A stretch of 64,000 bases of DNA, from the NCBI GenBank assembly GCA_020199775.1, contig JAIVJZ010000001.1:327774-391773 (forward strand). Reading direction: 5' to 3'. Shown one piece after another: positions 36,358-46,866 of the stretch. Source of the stretch: Acidobacteriota bacterium (GTDB taxonomy: Bacteria; Acidobacteriota; Blastocatellia; Pyrinomonadales; Pyrinomonadaceae). Below the pieces are notes generated by a model that saw only the letters and a list, made by a program, of their open reading frames with translations, ran no database searches and was not told the DNA's origin. The first letter of the stretch is position 1. The number at the start of each line of letters is the position of its first letter. Both the position numbers and the translations under genes were made by a program.

Positions 36358-36434
36358 CTTTGCGCCTTTGCGCCTTTGCGTGAGATTTATTCTTAGGAAG
36401 AAGATAACTCACGCAAAGGCGCAAAGGCGCAAAG
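36358..36434. repeat. Perfect 27-bp inverted repeat (TTTGCGCC family)
   Basis: The arms 36358-36384 and 36408-36434 are exact complements built from CTTTGCGCCTTTGCG words, with a 23-bp loop. It sits just past the stop of the second amidase (minus strand). The same words form the hairpin at 59274-59322. Confidence 0.85.
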
Positions 36435-36466
36435 GGAAGATGAGTTGTAGTTTTCCGACGCACTTC

Positions 36467-38125
36467 TCAATCGCGCAACTCGGCGGTGTCTCTAAACTGC
36501 GGCGGGCGGCGATGCCGTGTGGCCTGCTCGAAGGCGTAGGCCAGCCGGATCAGCACGGGCTCGCTGTAGGCGCGGCCGAAGAAGGAGATGCCGACGGGGA
36601 GGCCGTAGACGTAACCAGCCGGGACGTTGATGTTCGGGTATCCGGCCACGGCGGCGGGCGTGGAACTGCCGCCGGAGAAGTGGTCGCCGTTGACGAGGTC
36701 GGTCGTCCATGGCGGCCCGCCGGTGGGCGCGATGATGGCGTCGAGTCGATGTTTGGTCATCACGGCGTCGATGCCTTCGGCGCGCGAGAGGCGGTGATTT
36801 TTGGCGAGCGCGGCGAGATAGGCTTTGCTCGTGAGCGGCCCTTTGGCCTGCGCCCTGATAAAAATCTCCTGCCCGAAATATGGCATCTCGCGCTCGCGGT
36901 TGCGCTCGTTGAACTCGATGAGCTCCTTGAGCGAGCGCGGCACGCCCGCGCCGCGCTCGGCCAGATACTTGTTGAGGTCGGCCTTGAATTCGTAGAGCAA
37001 CACTTCAAACTCCGAGTCGTCGTACTTACCGTGCGACGGCAGATCGGCCGGGTCGATGATGGTCGCGCCCGCGCGCTTCAACGCGTCAATCGCATCGCTC
37101 ATCAACTTGTCAACGCGGTCGCTGAAGCCGAAGAACTTGCGCGCCACGCCGATGCGCGCGCCGCGCAGTCCGGCCGCGTCGAGGAAGCGCGTGTAGTCCG
37201 CGTGCGACTTGCCGCCGGAGCTTTGCGTCGCGCGGTCGCGCGGGTCAACGCCTGTGAGCGCGCCGAGCAGGATGCAAGCGTCTGCGACCGTTCGCGCCAT
37301 CGGCCCGGCCGTGTCCTGACTGTGCGCGATGGGGATGATGCCGGAGCGGCTGACGAGGCCGAGCGTAGGCTTGATGCCGACGATGCCGCTCGCCGACGAC
37401 GGACAGACGATTGAACCGTCCGTCTCCGTGCCGACGGCCGCCGCAGCGAAGTTGGCGGCGACGGCGACGCCCGAACCGGAACTCGAACCGCACGGGTTGC
37501 GATCAATAGCGTAAGGGTTGCGCGTCTGCCCGCCGCGCCCGCTCCAACCGCTCGACGAATGGGTCGAACGAAAGTTCGCCCACTCGCTCAAGTTCGTCTT
37601 GCCCAGAATGAGTGCGCCCGCCTCGCGCAGGCGCGCGGCGATGAAGGCGTCGCGCGGCGCGGGCGTCCCGACGAGGGCGAGCGAACCGGCGGTGGTCTGC
37701 ATCCGGTCGGCCGTGTCGATGTTGTCTTTGAGGAGGATGGGGACGCCGTGCAGCGGCGAACGCACGCGCCCGGCTTTGCGCTCGCGGTCGAGCGCGGCGG
37801 CGAGAGAGAGCGCGTCGGGGTTGAGTTCGATGACGGAGTTTAGCGCGGGGCCTTTACGGTCGTAACGCTCGATCCGCTCGATGTACTTCTCCGCGAGTTC
37901 GCGCGCCGACCACTTTCCGCCGCGCATCCCTTCCTGCAACCCCGCGATGGTCGCCTCTTCGAGTTCGTCCGCGCTCGGCGCGGCGGGCGCGGCGGACGCG
38001 AACGCCGGGAAACCTTCAGGCGTTCCCGACAGCGCGGCGGCGACGCCAAGCGTCAGACCCGCCCCGATAAACTTTCTCCGGTTGATGGTCAACAAGTCGC
38101 GATCTTCTTCTTTACGTTGGCTCAA
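36467..38125 (-). CDS. Tat-exported amidase
   Basis: A 552-residue amidase-signature enzyme exported by Tat. It starts at TTG 38125 behind GGGAGGAG, and its N-terminus carries NRRKFIGAGLTLGVAAALSG. The triad is readable: Lys in GVPILLKDNIDTADRM, cis-Ser in NPCGSSSGSGVAVAANF and Ser in VGTETDGSIVCPSSASG. Other landmarks are VGIKPTLGLVSRSGIIP and GYPNINVPAGYVYGLPVGIS. The window's other amidase at 12974 has no signal peptide, so this one works outside the cytoplasm and is probably a peptide or amide amidase. The upstream ATG-start extension would encode Arg/Ser-rich sequence and was rejected. Confidence 0.91.
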   Translation of the reverse strand: MSQRKEEDRDLLTINRRKFIGAGLTLGVAAALSGTPEGFPAFASAAPAAPSADELEEATIAGLQEGMRGGKWSARELAEKYIERIERYDRKGPALNSVIELNPDALSLAAALDRERKAGRVRSPLHGVPILLKDNIDTADRMQTTAGSLALVGTPAPRDAFIAARLREAGALILGKTNLSEWANFRSTHSSSGWSGRGGQTRNPYAIDRNPCGSSSGSGVAVAANFAAAAVGTETDGSIVCPSSASGIVGIKPTLGLVSRSGIIPIAHSQDTAGPMARTVADACILLGALTGVDPRDRATQSSGGKSHADYTRFLDAAGLRGARIGVARKFFGFSDRVDKLMSDAIDALKRAGATIIDPADLPSHGKYDDSEFEVLLYEFKADLNKYLAERGAGVPRSLKELIEFNERNREREMPYFGQEIFIRAQAKGPLTSKAYLAALAKNHRLSRAEGIDAVMTKHRLDAIIAPTGGPPWTTDLVNGDHFSGGSSTPAAVAGYPNINVPAGYVYGLPVGISFFGRAYSEPVLIRLAYAFEQATRHRRPPQFRDTAELRD

Positions 38126-38719
38126 GGCTCTCTCCTCCCGGCCGCGGCCGGATGCGTGTCTCTGTAAAAATGAATTGGCCGATGCAGCTTGAAGGCGGCT
38201 GTCTGCCGAAGACGATGGCGGTACGAACGAGAATATATCCGCAGACCCTGACGCACCGCAACCGCGTCCGCTCGCCCGCGCACCGGCGGCCGCGACGCGC
38301 CGCAACCTGCACCGTCGCGCGTCACGACTAAGGGGCGACGAAGGCGATGCGGTTGGCGTCGGCGCGACGCGAGCGCGTGAGCAGCAGCCCGCTTCAATCG
38401 CCGGACGGACTCGAACCCTCGCGCCCGTAGAATCTTGACAACCGACGAGTCGTGCCCTACTTTGTGCGCGACCACGGATACGCCCGCGCGAATCGTTTCG
38501 CCAACGGCGTTAACGCCGTCCGAATTTATCTTCCGCGGGTGCGCCACTCTTCATCACGATTCGATTCACGATTCCTCGCCGGTTTGATAACGACCACACG
38601 GTCACACACGAAAATCGTGAATCGTGAATCGAATTAAAACTGCTTTCGTCTATTCACGATTTACGGCTTTTAACGATTTACGGCTCTTGAACGATTCAGG
38701 ATAAAAAGGATCATCAAAC
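38126..38719. other. Divergent intergenic region with hairpin
   Basis: A 594-bp gap between the amidase gene (minus) and a secreted protein gene (plus). At 38551-38698 it holds a complex of AATCGTGAATCG words with inverted partners (the same family as 3800-3897). A short tRNA-like 3' segment near 38404-38432 lacks the rest of a tRNA. No clear promoter is visible. Confidence 0.5.
38551..38698. repeat. Intergenic tandem-word hairpin (AATCGTGA family)
   Basis: CACGATTCGATTCACGATT near 38555 pairs with AATCGTGAATCGTGAATCG near 38613. Further TTCACGATTTACGGC words lie at 38653-38690. It is the second member of the family seen at 3800. Confidence 0.65.
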
Positions 38720-39328
38720 ATGAAACTGAGACTCTGCTGTCTGTCTCTCGCGCTGCTCGCGTTTGCCCCGGCGGTGGCCTTCGCGGACATAGCCCTGCCC
38801 GAACCCGCGCCGACGCGCACTCCGCAAAAAGCTCGTCGCGCCGCGCCGCTGCCCGCCGCGCGCATGTCCATCGAGTCGCGCAGCGACGTGACGGAAGCGC
38901 GCCTGCAAATTCCGCAGAACATGTTGCGGCAACTGCGCGCCGAGATGGAGCGCGATGCCGGCGACGCGGCGGCCGCGACCGCGACCGATTCGCTCCGCCC
39001 GGCGCAGACGATCATCGCGGGCATCTTCCTCTCGCTGTCGCTCGCCTTCGCCGGCGTCCTCGTCGCGCGCACGCGTTCGCGCGCGGCGAAGCAGGCGGCG
39101 GCCGTCGCCCTCTGCGTCTTCGCCGCGACCGGCGCGCTCGCCATCAAAACGCTCGCCAACGCAAGACCGCCCGAACCGCGCATGCTCGACGCGGGTTCTC
39201 TGAAACTCGCCACGACGCCCGACGCGAAACTCAACGGCGTGATCAGGGTGGAGGTCGTGGACGATCCGAATGTGTTCAAGCTGATCGTCCCGGCCTCTGC
39301 GGCGACGACGACGACGGGGAGCAAGTAA
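38720..39328 (+). CDS. Secreted or membrane protein of unknown function
   Basis: A 202-residue protein with a signal peptide (LCCLSLALLAFAPAVAFA) and a Pro/Arg-rich spacer. A helical segment (VTEARLQIPQNMLRQLRAEM) is followed by two membrane spans (IIAGIFLSLSLAFAGVLVAR and AAAVALCVFAATGALAI). A C-terminal beta-rich tail (DAKLNGVIRVEVVDDPNVFK) probably faces outside. I know no family. It is followed after 5 bp by a large membrane protein gene, so the three genes to 40815 form an operon. Confidence 0.75.
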   Translation: MKLRLCCLSLALLAFAPAVAFADIALPEPAPTRTPQKARRAAPLPAARMSIESRSDVTEARLQIPQNMLRQLRAEMERDAGDAAAATATDSLRPAQTIIAGIFLSLSLAFAGVLVARTRSRAAKQAAAVALCVFAATGALAIKTLANARPPEPRMLDAGSLKLATTPDAKLNGVIRVEVVDDPNVFKLIVPASAATTTTGSK

Positions 39329-39333
39329 GCGAA

Positions 39334-40410
39334 GTGGAACGCGCGGCGGACATCGAGAGATTCGAGTTGAGCACTACTGCTGCGGCGGGCGCGGAGAGCG
39401 GCGTGCGTGCGTCCACGTTCGCGCTCGTCGCGCTCGCGCTCGTCGCGGCATCGGCTTTGCTCGCGGGCTGGATGCCGCTGCGCTTCTCAATCGTGACGGT
39501 CTTTCTCTTCGCCGGGCCGCACAACTGGTTCGAGTTGCGTTATTTTCTCGCGCGCCTGCCCGTGCGTCTGGGGCGTTCGTGCAACTTCTTCTTCGTCGGC
39601 TTCGCGGGCGTCGCTTTTCTGCTCACGGCTTACGCCGCGTTGCCGCTTCTCGCGCACGCGTTCGTGTGGGGCGGCGACGAGTGGACGGTGGCTGTGGGCG
39701 TCTGGAACAGTTTGTTGATCTTGTGGCTCGCCGCGCTCGTGTGGATGCGCGGGCGGCAGTCTCCGCGCCGCGATTGGTCTTGGAGTTTCGCCGTCGGCTT
39801 CGCGCTCGCCGGGGCAAACTGGCTCGCGCCGCAAATGTTCAGCCTCGGCCTCGTCTATTTGCACCCGCTCGTCGCGCTCTGGTTTCTCGACCGCCACCTG
39901 CGGCGCACACGCCCCGACTGGCGACGCGCTTATCATCGCTGCCTCGCCGCGCTGCCGCTCTGCATCGGCCTGCTCTGGTGGCAACTCGGCGACGCCCCCG
40001 CGCTCGCCGCCGACGGCGGCGGTGACGACGCGCTCGCACTTCGCATCACGCGCCACGCGGGGTCGGAGATTTTGCAGGGCGTCTCAAGTCACCTGCTCGT
40101 CGCCACGCACGTCTTTCTCGAAACAATTCATTACAGCGTGTGGCTGCTGGCCTTGCCGCTCGCGCGCGTGCGTCGCCGTGGCGGCGGCGATGTCGCCGCG
40201 CCGTGGCGTGTCGAGTCGTTGCCGCTCGCGCGTCGCTCGCAACGCGGCTGGCCGCGTGTCATACGCGCGACGCTCGCCGTGTCCGCCGCCTGCGTCGTGC
40301 TGCTCTGGCTCGCCTTTCTCGCCGACTATCCCACGACGCGCGATCTCTACTTCACGCTCGCGATGGCGCACGTTCTCGCCGAAGCGCCGTTCCTGCTGCG
40401 GATGTTGTGA
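39334..40410 (+). CDS. Polytopic membrane protein of unknown function
   Basis: A 358-residue integral membrane protein (GTG start) with about eight hydrophobic segments, for example FALVALALVAASALLAGWMP, FFFVGFAGVAFLLTAYAALP and VIRATLAVSAACVVLLWLAF. Characteristic conserved-looking positions are FAGPHNWFELRYFLARLP, SHLLVATHVFLETIHYSVWL and YFTLAMAHVLAEAPFLLRML. Several His/Glu residues lie inside or next to spans (GPHNWFE, THVFLETIH, AHVLAE), the sort of pattern that could bind metal or haem; this is only a suggestion. It is the central gene of the 38720-40815 cluster. Confidence 0.78.
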   Translation: MERAADIERFELSTTAAAGAESGVRASTFALVALALVAASALLAGWMPLRFSIVTVFLFAGPHNWFELRYFLARLPVRLGRSCNFFFVGFAGVAFLLTAYAALPLLAHAFVWGGDEWTVAVGVWNSLLILWLAALVWMRGRQSPRRDWSWSFAVGFALAGANWLAPQMFSLGLVYLHPLVALWFLDRHLRRTRPDWRRAYHRCLAALPLCIGLLWWQLGDAPALAADGGGDDALALRITRHAGSEILQGVSSHLLVATHVFLETIHYSVWLLALPLARVRRRGGGDVAAPWRVESLPLARRSQRGWPRVIRATLAVSAACVVLLWLAFLADYPTTRDLYFTLAMAHVLAEAPFLLRML

Positions 40411-40413
40411 CAG

Positions 40414-40815
40414 GTGGAATCGCGCGCCCTTCAACTCTGGTGGTTTCTCCCCGTCGGCTATCTCTTCACCGTCGCGTTGGAGACGCCCGTGCTGCTCTTC
40501 GGCCTCTCGCCGCGCCATTCTCTGCGCCGCAAATTTCTCTCCGGCCTGTGGCTGACCGCCTGCACCTACCCGGTAGTCGTGCTGGTGCTGCCGCTCCTCT
40601 TCGACGGTTCGACGCGGTTCGCCTATCTCGTCACGGCCGAGACGTTCGCGCCCGTCGCCGAATGCGCGCTCTTCTGGACGGCGTTCGGCGAGCGAGACGA
40701 AACGGGGCGCGCTGTCATGTGGCGCGACTTCGCGGCGATCACGGCGGCGAACCTCGCTTCGTTCGCGCTCGGCGAGGTGTTGAATGTTTACGGGTGGTTC
40801 GGCGTGATAAGTTAG
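40414..40815 (+). CDS. Small polytopic membrane protein
   Basis: A 133-residue protein (GTG start) starting 3 bp after the preceding stop. It has about four membrane segments (LQLWWFLPVGYLFTVALET, WLTACTYPVVVLVLPLLF, FAYLVTAETFAPVAECALFW, FAAITAANLASFALGEVLN). ALETP, TAETFAPVAE and LGEV place acidic residues within the membrane regions. The tight spacing suggests it is a subunit partner of the 358-residue membrane protein. The function is unknown. Confidence 0.75.
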   Translation: MESRALQLWWFLPVGYLFTVALETPVLLFGLSPRHSLRRKFLSGLWLTACTYPVVVLVLPLLFDGSTRFAYLVTAETFAPVAECALFWTAFGERDETGRAVMWRDFAAITAANLASFALGEVLNVYGWFGVIS

Positions 40816-40889
40816 GGTTGGAGTTCGACAACAGAAGCCGCCCGCCGGAAGCCGCCCTTCGCCGGGTTGGGTGTGAGGGGCGACTTGCT

Positions 40890-41087
40890 CTAGGCTGTTT
40901 CAGTCCGGGCGGGCGCAGCGTCGTCCGCGATTGCTCGCCCGGCTTTGCGTCTGCGGCGCACAAAAAATATGATGAGCGAGACGACGCACGCGCCGGCGAA
41001 AAGTGCGACCATGAGCGCGGCCAGCGCCAGCACGAGCGGCTCTTTGCCCGGAGGCGTCGGCGGGGGTATGTCGAATAAGAGAAACAT
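40890..41087 (-). CDS. Small single-pass membrane protein
   Basis: A 65-residue protein with one hydrophobic helix (LVLALAALMVALFAGACVVS) followed by a basic RRRRKAGR stretch, so the C-terminus is cytoplasmic. A GGAG site lies 9 bp before ATG 41087. It is convergent with the small membrane protein gene to its left and divergent from the creatininase gene. The function is unknown. Confidence 0.6.
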   Translation of the reverse strand: MFLLFDIPPPTPPGKEPLVLALAALMVALFAGACVVSLIIFFVRRRRKAGRAIADDAAPARTETA

Positions 41088-41213
41088 CCTTTAGCTCTCC
41101 TCCCGCAGTTAATAAACGTCCGAACTCTTCGGCCGGGAAATATGGCGCGGCGAAGCGAAACAGTCAAGGGAAGCGGTCAGGGGCTTGCGAAAATTCTTCG
41201 AGGACATGACACG

Positions 41214-42059
41214 ATGAAAATAGCGCAGACGTTATTCACGCTGTTACTGGCGGCGATGCTCGCGCCTCTCGCGTGCGCGCAGGCGACGACGGCGAAGCCG
41301 CCGCCCGACACCGTCTCGACGCGCGAGATGGATCGCATCAACTGGATGGAGTTTCGCGAGGTCGTCCCCGCGCGCGTCCAGACCGTGCTCTTGCCGACGG
41401 GGACGCTCGAACCGCACGGCGTCGTCAACAACGGCGCGGACAACACCGCGCCGCTCGCCATCGCGCGCCGGATCGCGCAGCGCACGAACGCCATGATCGC
41501 GCCCGTCCTGCCCTACGGGATGACGGGCAGCATGGAAGCCTACCCCGGCGCGTTCCAGATCACGGAGGCCGCCTATCGCCCCTTCGTCAAACAAATTCTG
41601 GAGGGTCTGGCGAAGAACGGCTTCCGCAACATCGTCATCGTCAACGGCCACGGGGGCGGGCAGACGGCCGTGCTCACTTCGGTGGCGGCGGAAGTCGCGG
41701 CCGAACGCAAAGTGCGCACGCTCGTCGTCAACTGGTGGTCTTACGCGTCGGACATCACGAAGCAGGTCTTCGGCGAAGACGGCGGCCACGCCGGTTTGAA
41801 CGAGACGGCCTTCGTGCAGGCCATCGACCCGACGCTCGTCCACCCGGATCGCTACAAGGCCGACCTCGCCACCGCATACCCGGCGGCGGGCACCTGGGCG
41901 GCCACGCCGTTCCCCTCCTCCATCGGCCTCTATCAACCGGGGCAGGGCTACCCGAAATTCGATCAGAAGAAGGCCGACGAGTATTTCGTGAAAGTGACGG
42001 ACAAGATCGCCGCCCTCGTCAACGACGTGGTGCGCAAGTGGGACATGGCCGGACTTTGA
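41214..42059 (+). CDS. Creatininase family secreted protein
   Basis: A 281-residue creatininase-family amidohydrolase with an N-terminal signal peptide (IAQTLFTLLLAAMLAPLACA). The fold's metal-binding motifs are PTGTLEPHGVVNNGADNTAP (Glu, His and Asp), FRNIVIVNGHGGGQ (the diagnostic NGHGGG) and EDGGHAGLNETAFVQAIDP. The substrate is unknown; family members hydrolyse creatinine or related cyclic amides. Export is unusual for the family and suggests a periplasmic role. ATG 41214 was chosen because the signal peptide starts there. Confidence 0.86.
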   Translation: MKIAQTLFTLLLAAMLAPLACAQATTAKPPPDTVSTREMDRINWMEFREVVPARVQTVLLPTGTLEPHGVVNNGADNTAPLAIARRIAQRTNAMIAPVLPYGMTGSMEAYPGAFQITEAAYRPFVKQILEGLAKNGFRNIVIVNGHGGGQTAVLTSVAAEVAAERKVRTLVVNWWSYASDITKQVFGEDGGHAGLNETAFVQAIDPTLVHPDRYKADLATAYPAAGTWAATPFPSSIGLYQPGQGYPKFDQKKADEYFVKVTDKIAALVNDVVRKWDMAGL

Positions 42060-42061
42060 AG

Positions 42062-42117
42062 AATTGCGGATTGCGGATTGCGGATTGCGGATTAAATAGC
42101 TGATAGCTGATAGCTGT
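42062..42117. repeat. Direct tandem repeats ATTGCGG and TAGCTGA
   Basis: About four ATTGCGG copies (42063-42090) are followed by three TAGCTGA copies (42097-42117), directly between the creatininase stop and the topoisomerase start. Unlike the other intergenic elements, no clear inverted partner is visible. Confidence 0.75.
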
Positions 42118-42120
42118 TCT

Positions 42121-44682
42121 ATGAGACTCATCATCACCGAGAAACCTTCGATGGGGCACGACGTGGCGGCCGCGCTCGGCGCGACGCGGCGCGGCGAAGG
42201 CTACCTCGAAGGCAAGCACGACATCATCACGTGGTGCATCGGCCACCTCGTCGAACTCGACGACCCCGAAGAGTACGATCCGAAGTTCAAGTCGTGGCGG
42301 CTGGAGACGCTGCCGATCATTCCCGAAGAGTTCAAGTATCACGCGTCGGAGCGCACGCTCGATCAATTCAAAGTCATCAAGACCCTGCTCGGACGCGACG
42401 ACGTGACGAGCGTGGTTAACGCGGCCGACGCGGGGCGCGAGGGCGAGTTGATCTTCGATCTCGTCTACACGCTCGCGCGCTCGCGCAAGCCCGTCGAACG
42501 CCTCTGGATTTCTTCGCTCACGCGCGACGAGATCATCGCCGGTTTCAACCGCCTCAAGCCCGCTGCGGAATACACCGGCCTGCGCGATTCGGCGCGCTCG
42601 CGGCAACAGGCCGACTGGCTCGTCGGCTTAAACGCCACGCGCGCGCAGACCATCAAGGCGCGCGGCGCGGGACACGACGGCGTCTATTCTCTGGGGCGCG
42701 TGCAGACGCCGACGCTCGCGCTCATCGTCGGCCGCGACGAGGAGATCGCGAATTTCGTCCCGACGAATTACTACGAGGTGGTCGCCGATTTCGAGCCGGC
42801 GGCGGGCGCGTATCGCGGCACGTGGTTCAACAAACAGGGGAGCCGTTTCGATCACAAGGACGCCGCCGAGGCCGTCGTCTTCAAAGTCAAAGGCAAGCCG
42901 GGCGCGGTCGAAAAAGTCGAAAAGAAGGCGACGAAGGAACGCGCGCCGCTGCTGTACGATCTCACTGCCTTGCAGCGCGCCGCCAACGCGCGCTACGCCT
43001 TCTCGGCCGCGCGCACGCTCGAACTCGCGCAGACGCTCTACGAGAAAAAGTTCATCACCTATCCGCGCACCTCTTCGCGCCACCTCTCCACGAGCGTCAA
43101 TCAGGAACTGAAAGGCCACGTCGAGGCGGCGGGCGTCGGGCCTTACGTGAAGTTCATCGAGACGATTCTGGCGCGCGGCACGCCGAAGCTCACGAGCCGC
43201 CACGTTGACGACAAGAAGGTGACGGATCACCACGCCGTTATCCCGACGAAGCAACGCGTCGAGCCGAACGCGCTCGCGCCCGACGAGAAGCGCATCTACG
43301 ACCTCGTCGCGCGCCGCTTCCTCGCGGCCTTCTACCCGGACGCCGAGCTTGAGCGCACGACGATCACCACGGCGGTCGAGGGCGAACGGTTCATCACGCG
43401 CGGGACGGTGGTGCTCAAGGCGGGCTGGCGCGAAGTTGACCCGCCCGGAAAAGAAGACCGGAAGCGGGCGGACGGCGATGACGAGGCGGAAGACGCGGAG
43501 TTGCCGCCCGTGCGTGCGCAGGAAGCGGTGGAGACGAAGAACGTCGAAGCCGTGGCGAAGCAGACGAAAGCGCCGCCGCGTTATTCGGAGTCGAGTTTGC
43601 TCGGCGCGATGGAGACGGCGGGGAAGAAGGTGGAAGACGAGGAGTTGCGCCTCGCGATGAAGGATTCGGGACTCGGCACGCCCGCCACGCGCGCCGCCGT
43701 CATCGAGACGCTCCTGAAACGCGACTACATCGTGCGCGACAAGAAATCCCTGACGGCGACGCCGAAGGGCATCGCGGTGATCAAACTGCTGCCCTCGCAA
43801 CTTCTCAAGTCGGCCGAACTGACGGGCAGTTGGGAGCAGAAGTTGGCGCGGATGGCGCGCGGCGAGTACGCGCGCGACGCGTTCATGGGCGAAGTGAAAG
43901 TGATGGTGACGGAACTCGTCGGGCAGATCGCGGCCGCCGAGATGGAGCGCGCCGTGGCGGGCGAGGGGGGCGCGAAGCGTCCGGCGTCGGCGGCGTCGCC
44001 GCGCCCGGAAGACGCCGTCGATTGTCCGAAGTGTAAGTTGGAAGAGCGCGCGGGCTTTCTCGTCGAACGCGTGAGCGCGAGCGGGAAGTTTCTCGTCTGC
44101 TCCGAAGGGCGCGACGCGTGCGGCTTTATCAGCGACGCGCCGAAGAACGCGAAGCAGCGCAAGTTGATGCTCGCGACGAAGTGCGATGCGTGCGGCGCGG
44201 CGATGCGCCTGCGCGTCCCGCGCGAGAAGGGTAAGCGCGCGTCTCTCTCTTGCGTGCGTTACCCGGAGTGTCGCGGCGTGCGCTGGTTCGACGAAAAGGG
44301 GACGCTCGAAGAGGCGAAGGCCGCGCCCGAGACGGGCGAGCCGTGCAAGGAGTGCGGCGCGCCGACCGTGAAGCGCGGCCCGTTTAAAAACGAGAGCTAC
44401 TTCTGGGGCTGCACGCGTTGGAAGAGCGACAAGAGCGGCTGCAACGCCGCGCCCCTGTGGATCAACGAGACGCGCGCGGCGGCGGGCGAGGGCGCGTCGG
44501 CATCGGCGTCGGCGTCGGCCGTCAGGGTCGAGACCGGCCCTCCGTGCCCGGAGTGCGAGACGCCGACCGTGAAGCGCGGCCCGTCGAGCGCGGGCAGTTA
44601 TTTCTGGTCGTGCCCGAAGTGGCGCAGCAACGGCACGGGCTGCAACTCGAAACCGATCTGGATCAACGAAGCGCGGGCTTGA
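42121..44682 (+). CDS. topB: DNA topoisomerase III (type IA) with C-terminal zinc ribbons
   Basis: TopB relaxes and decatenates DNA by single-strand passage. The protein has 853 residues. The TOPRIM domain starts RLIITEKPSMGHDVAAALGA, with NAADAGREGELIFDLVYTLA giving the metal triad. The type IA core contains ADWLVGLNATRAQTIKA and the catalytic Tyr in KKFITYPRTSSRHLS. DSGLGTPATRAAVIETLL lies near residue 520. After about residue 635 come zinc-ribbon modules: CPKCKLEERAGFLVERVSAS, CDACGAAMRLRVPREKGKRA, CKECGAPTVKRGP and CPECETPTVKRGP. The last two modules resemble each other, suggesting duplication. The start ATG 42121 directly follows the direct-repeat array. Confidence 0.94.
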   Translation: MRLIITEKPSMGHDVAAALGATRRGEGYLEGKHDIITWCIGHLVELDDPEEYDPKFKSWRLETLPIIPEEFKYHASERTLDQFKVIKTLLGRDDVTSVVNAADAGREGELIFDLVYTLARSRKPVERLWISSLTRDEIIAGFNRLKPAAEYTGLRDSARSRQQADWLVGLNATRAQTIKARGAGHDGVYSLGRVQTPTLALIVGRDEEIANFVPTNYYEVVADFEPAAGAYRGTWFNKQGSRFDHKDAAEAVVFKVKGKPGAVEKVEKKATKERAPLLYDLTALQRAANARYAFSAARTLELAQTLYEKKFITYPRTSSRHLSTSVNQELKGHVEAAGVGPYVKFIETILARGTPKLTSRHVDDKKVTDHHAVIPTKQRVEPNALAPDEKRIYDLVARRFLAAFYPDAELERTTITTAVEGERFITRGTVVLKAGWREVDPPGKEDRKRADGDDEAEDAELPPVRAQEAVETKNVEAVAKQTKAPPRYSESSLLGAMETAGKKVEDEELRLAMKDSGLGTPATRAAVIETLLKRDYIVRDKKSLTATPKGIAVIKLLPSQLLKSAELTGSWEQKLARMARGEYARDAFMGEVKVMVTELVGQIAAAEMERAVAGEGGAKRPASAASPRPEDAVDCPKCKLEERAGFLVERVSASGKFLVCSEGRDACGFISDAPKNAKQRKLMLATKCDACGAAMRLRVPREKGKRASLSCVRYPECRGVRWFDEKGTLEEAKAAPETGEPCKECGAPTVKRGPFKNESYFWGCTRWKSDKSGCNAAPLWINETRAAAGEGASASASASAVRVETGPPCPECETPTVKRGPSSAGSYFWSCPKWRSNGTGCNSKPIWINEARA

Positions 44683-44770
44683 GAAAGGAGAGCCGGAATA
44701 CGGGAGTCGGGATAAAAGCGAAGGGGTGAAATTCCTCCGGGTTCTGAATCCTGTCTTCGACGGCTTTGGT

Positions 44771-45202
44771 ATGACTGGTGCGTTGAAATTTCTGAAACTG
44801 CATCCGGCGGCGAAGTTGCCCGCGAGAGGCAGCGCAGAGGCCGCGGGACTCGATCTCTTCTCAGTCGAAGAGGTGACGCTTGCGGCGGGCGGGCGCGCCG
44901 GGGTGCGGACGGGCTTGTCGGTCGCCATCCCGCGCGGCTTCTACGGGCGCGTCGCGCCGCGTTCGGGTCTCGCCGTGAAGTATGGGCTGGACGTTCTGGC
45001 CGGTGTGATAGACAGCGACTACCGGGGCGAGATCATCTGCGCGCTCGTCAACCACGGGCGGGAGACGTTGACGCTCGAAGCGGGTCAGCGCGTCGCGCAG
45101 TTGATCGTCGAAGCGATCATCACGCCCGAACCCGCTTGGGCGGACGCGCTCGACGAGACCGCGCGCGGCGCGGGCGGCTTCGGCAGCACCGGCGTCGGCT
45201 AG
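44771..45202 (+). CDS. dut: dUTP diphosphatase
   Basis: Dut hydrolyses dUTP to dUMP and pyrophosphate. It is a homotrimer in which all three subunits share each active site. At 143 residues it has normal length. The five motifs are visible: PARGSAEAAGLDLFSVEE (I), GFYGRVAPRSGLAVK (II), GLDVLAGVIDSDYRGEIICA (III, with the catalytic Asp), QRVAQLIVEAI (IV) and ETARGAGGFGSTGV (V, Phe/Ser loop). The ATG at 44771 was chosen; a GTG at 44726 would add 15 residues. topB precedes it on the same strand. Confidence 0.95.
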   Translation: MTGALKFLKLHPAAKLPARGSAEAAGLDLFSVEEVTLAAGGRAGVRTGLSVAIPRGFYGRVAPRSGLAVKYGLDVLAGVIDSDYRGEIICALVNHGRETLTLEAGQRVAQLIVEAIITPEPAWADALDETARGAGGFGSTGVG

Positions 45203-45238
45203 GTTGAAATGACGACCGTATTACGTCTTTAGAAGACA

Positions 45239-45336
45239 ATGAACGAGCGGAAGGACGAAGGGCGTGGGATGAAACAAGGGCTTCGGCGGGTTGAGCGGTT
45301 CTCTTGTTCGTCCTTCTGCCTTCATCCTTCACCCCT
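45239..45336. repeat. Intergenic tandem-word hairpin (GAAGGACGAA family)
   Basis: The left part GAACGAGCGGAAGGACGAAG is mirrored by TTGTTCGTCCTTCTGCC and TTCATCCTTCACCCC on the right. It lies between dut and the NtrC-type regulator. Confidence 0.6.
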
Positions 45337-45345
45337 CGATTAACT

Positions 45346-46797
<1,452 letters not shown>

Positions 46798-46866
46798 GGC
46801 GACGTGAATTTGGTATAAGCGAGGACGCGCGCGACGGCCGAAAGCTCCGTCAGGCGCAACGCGTGG

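Noticed and set aside
38395..38440. Minus-strand GAGGGTTCGAGTCCGTC resembling a tRNA T-arm
   Set aside because: The T-stem has a mismatch, and no acceptor, D or anticodon stem with matching spacing was found upstream on that strand. It is at most a tRNA fossil.
42628..44928. A 766-codon open frame antisense to topB
   Set aside because: Arg/Ala/Leu-rich with no motif; the topoisomerase on the plus strand has all its domains.
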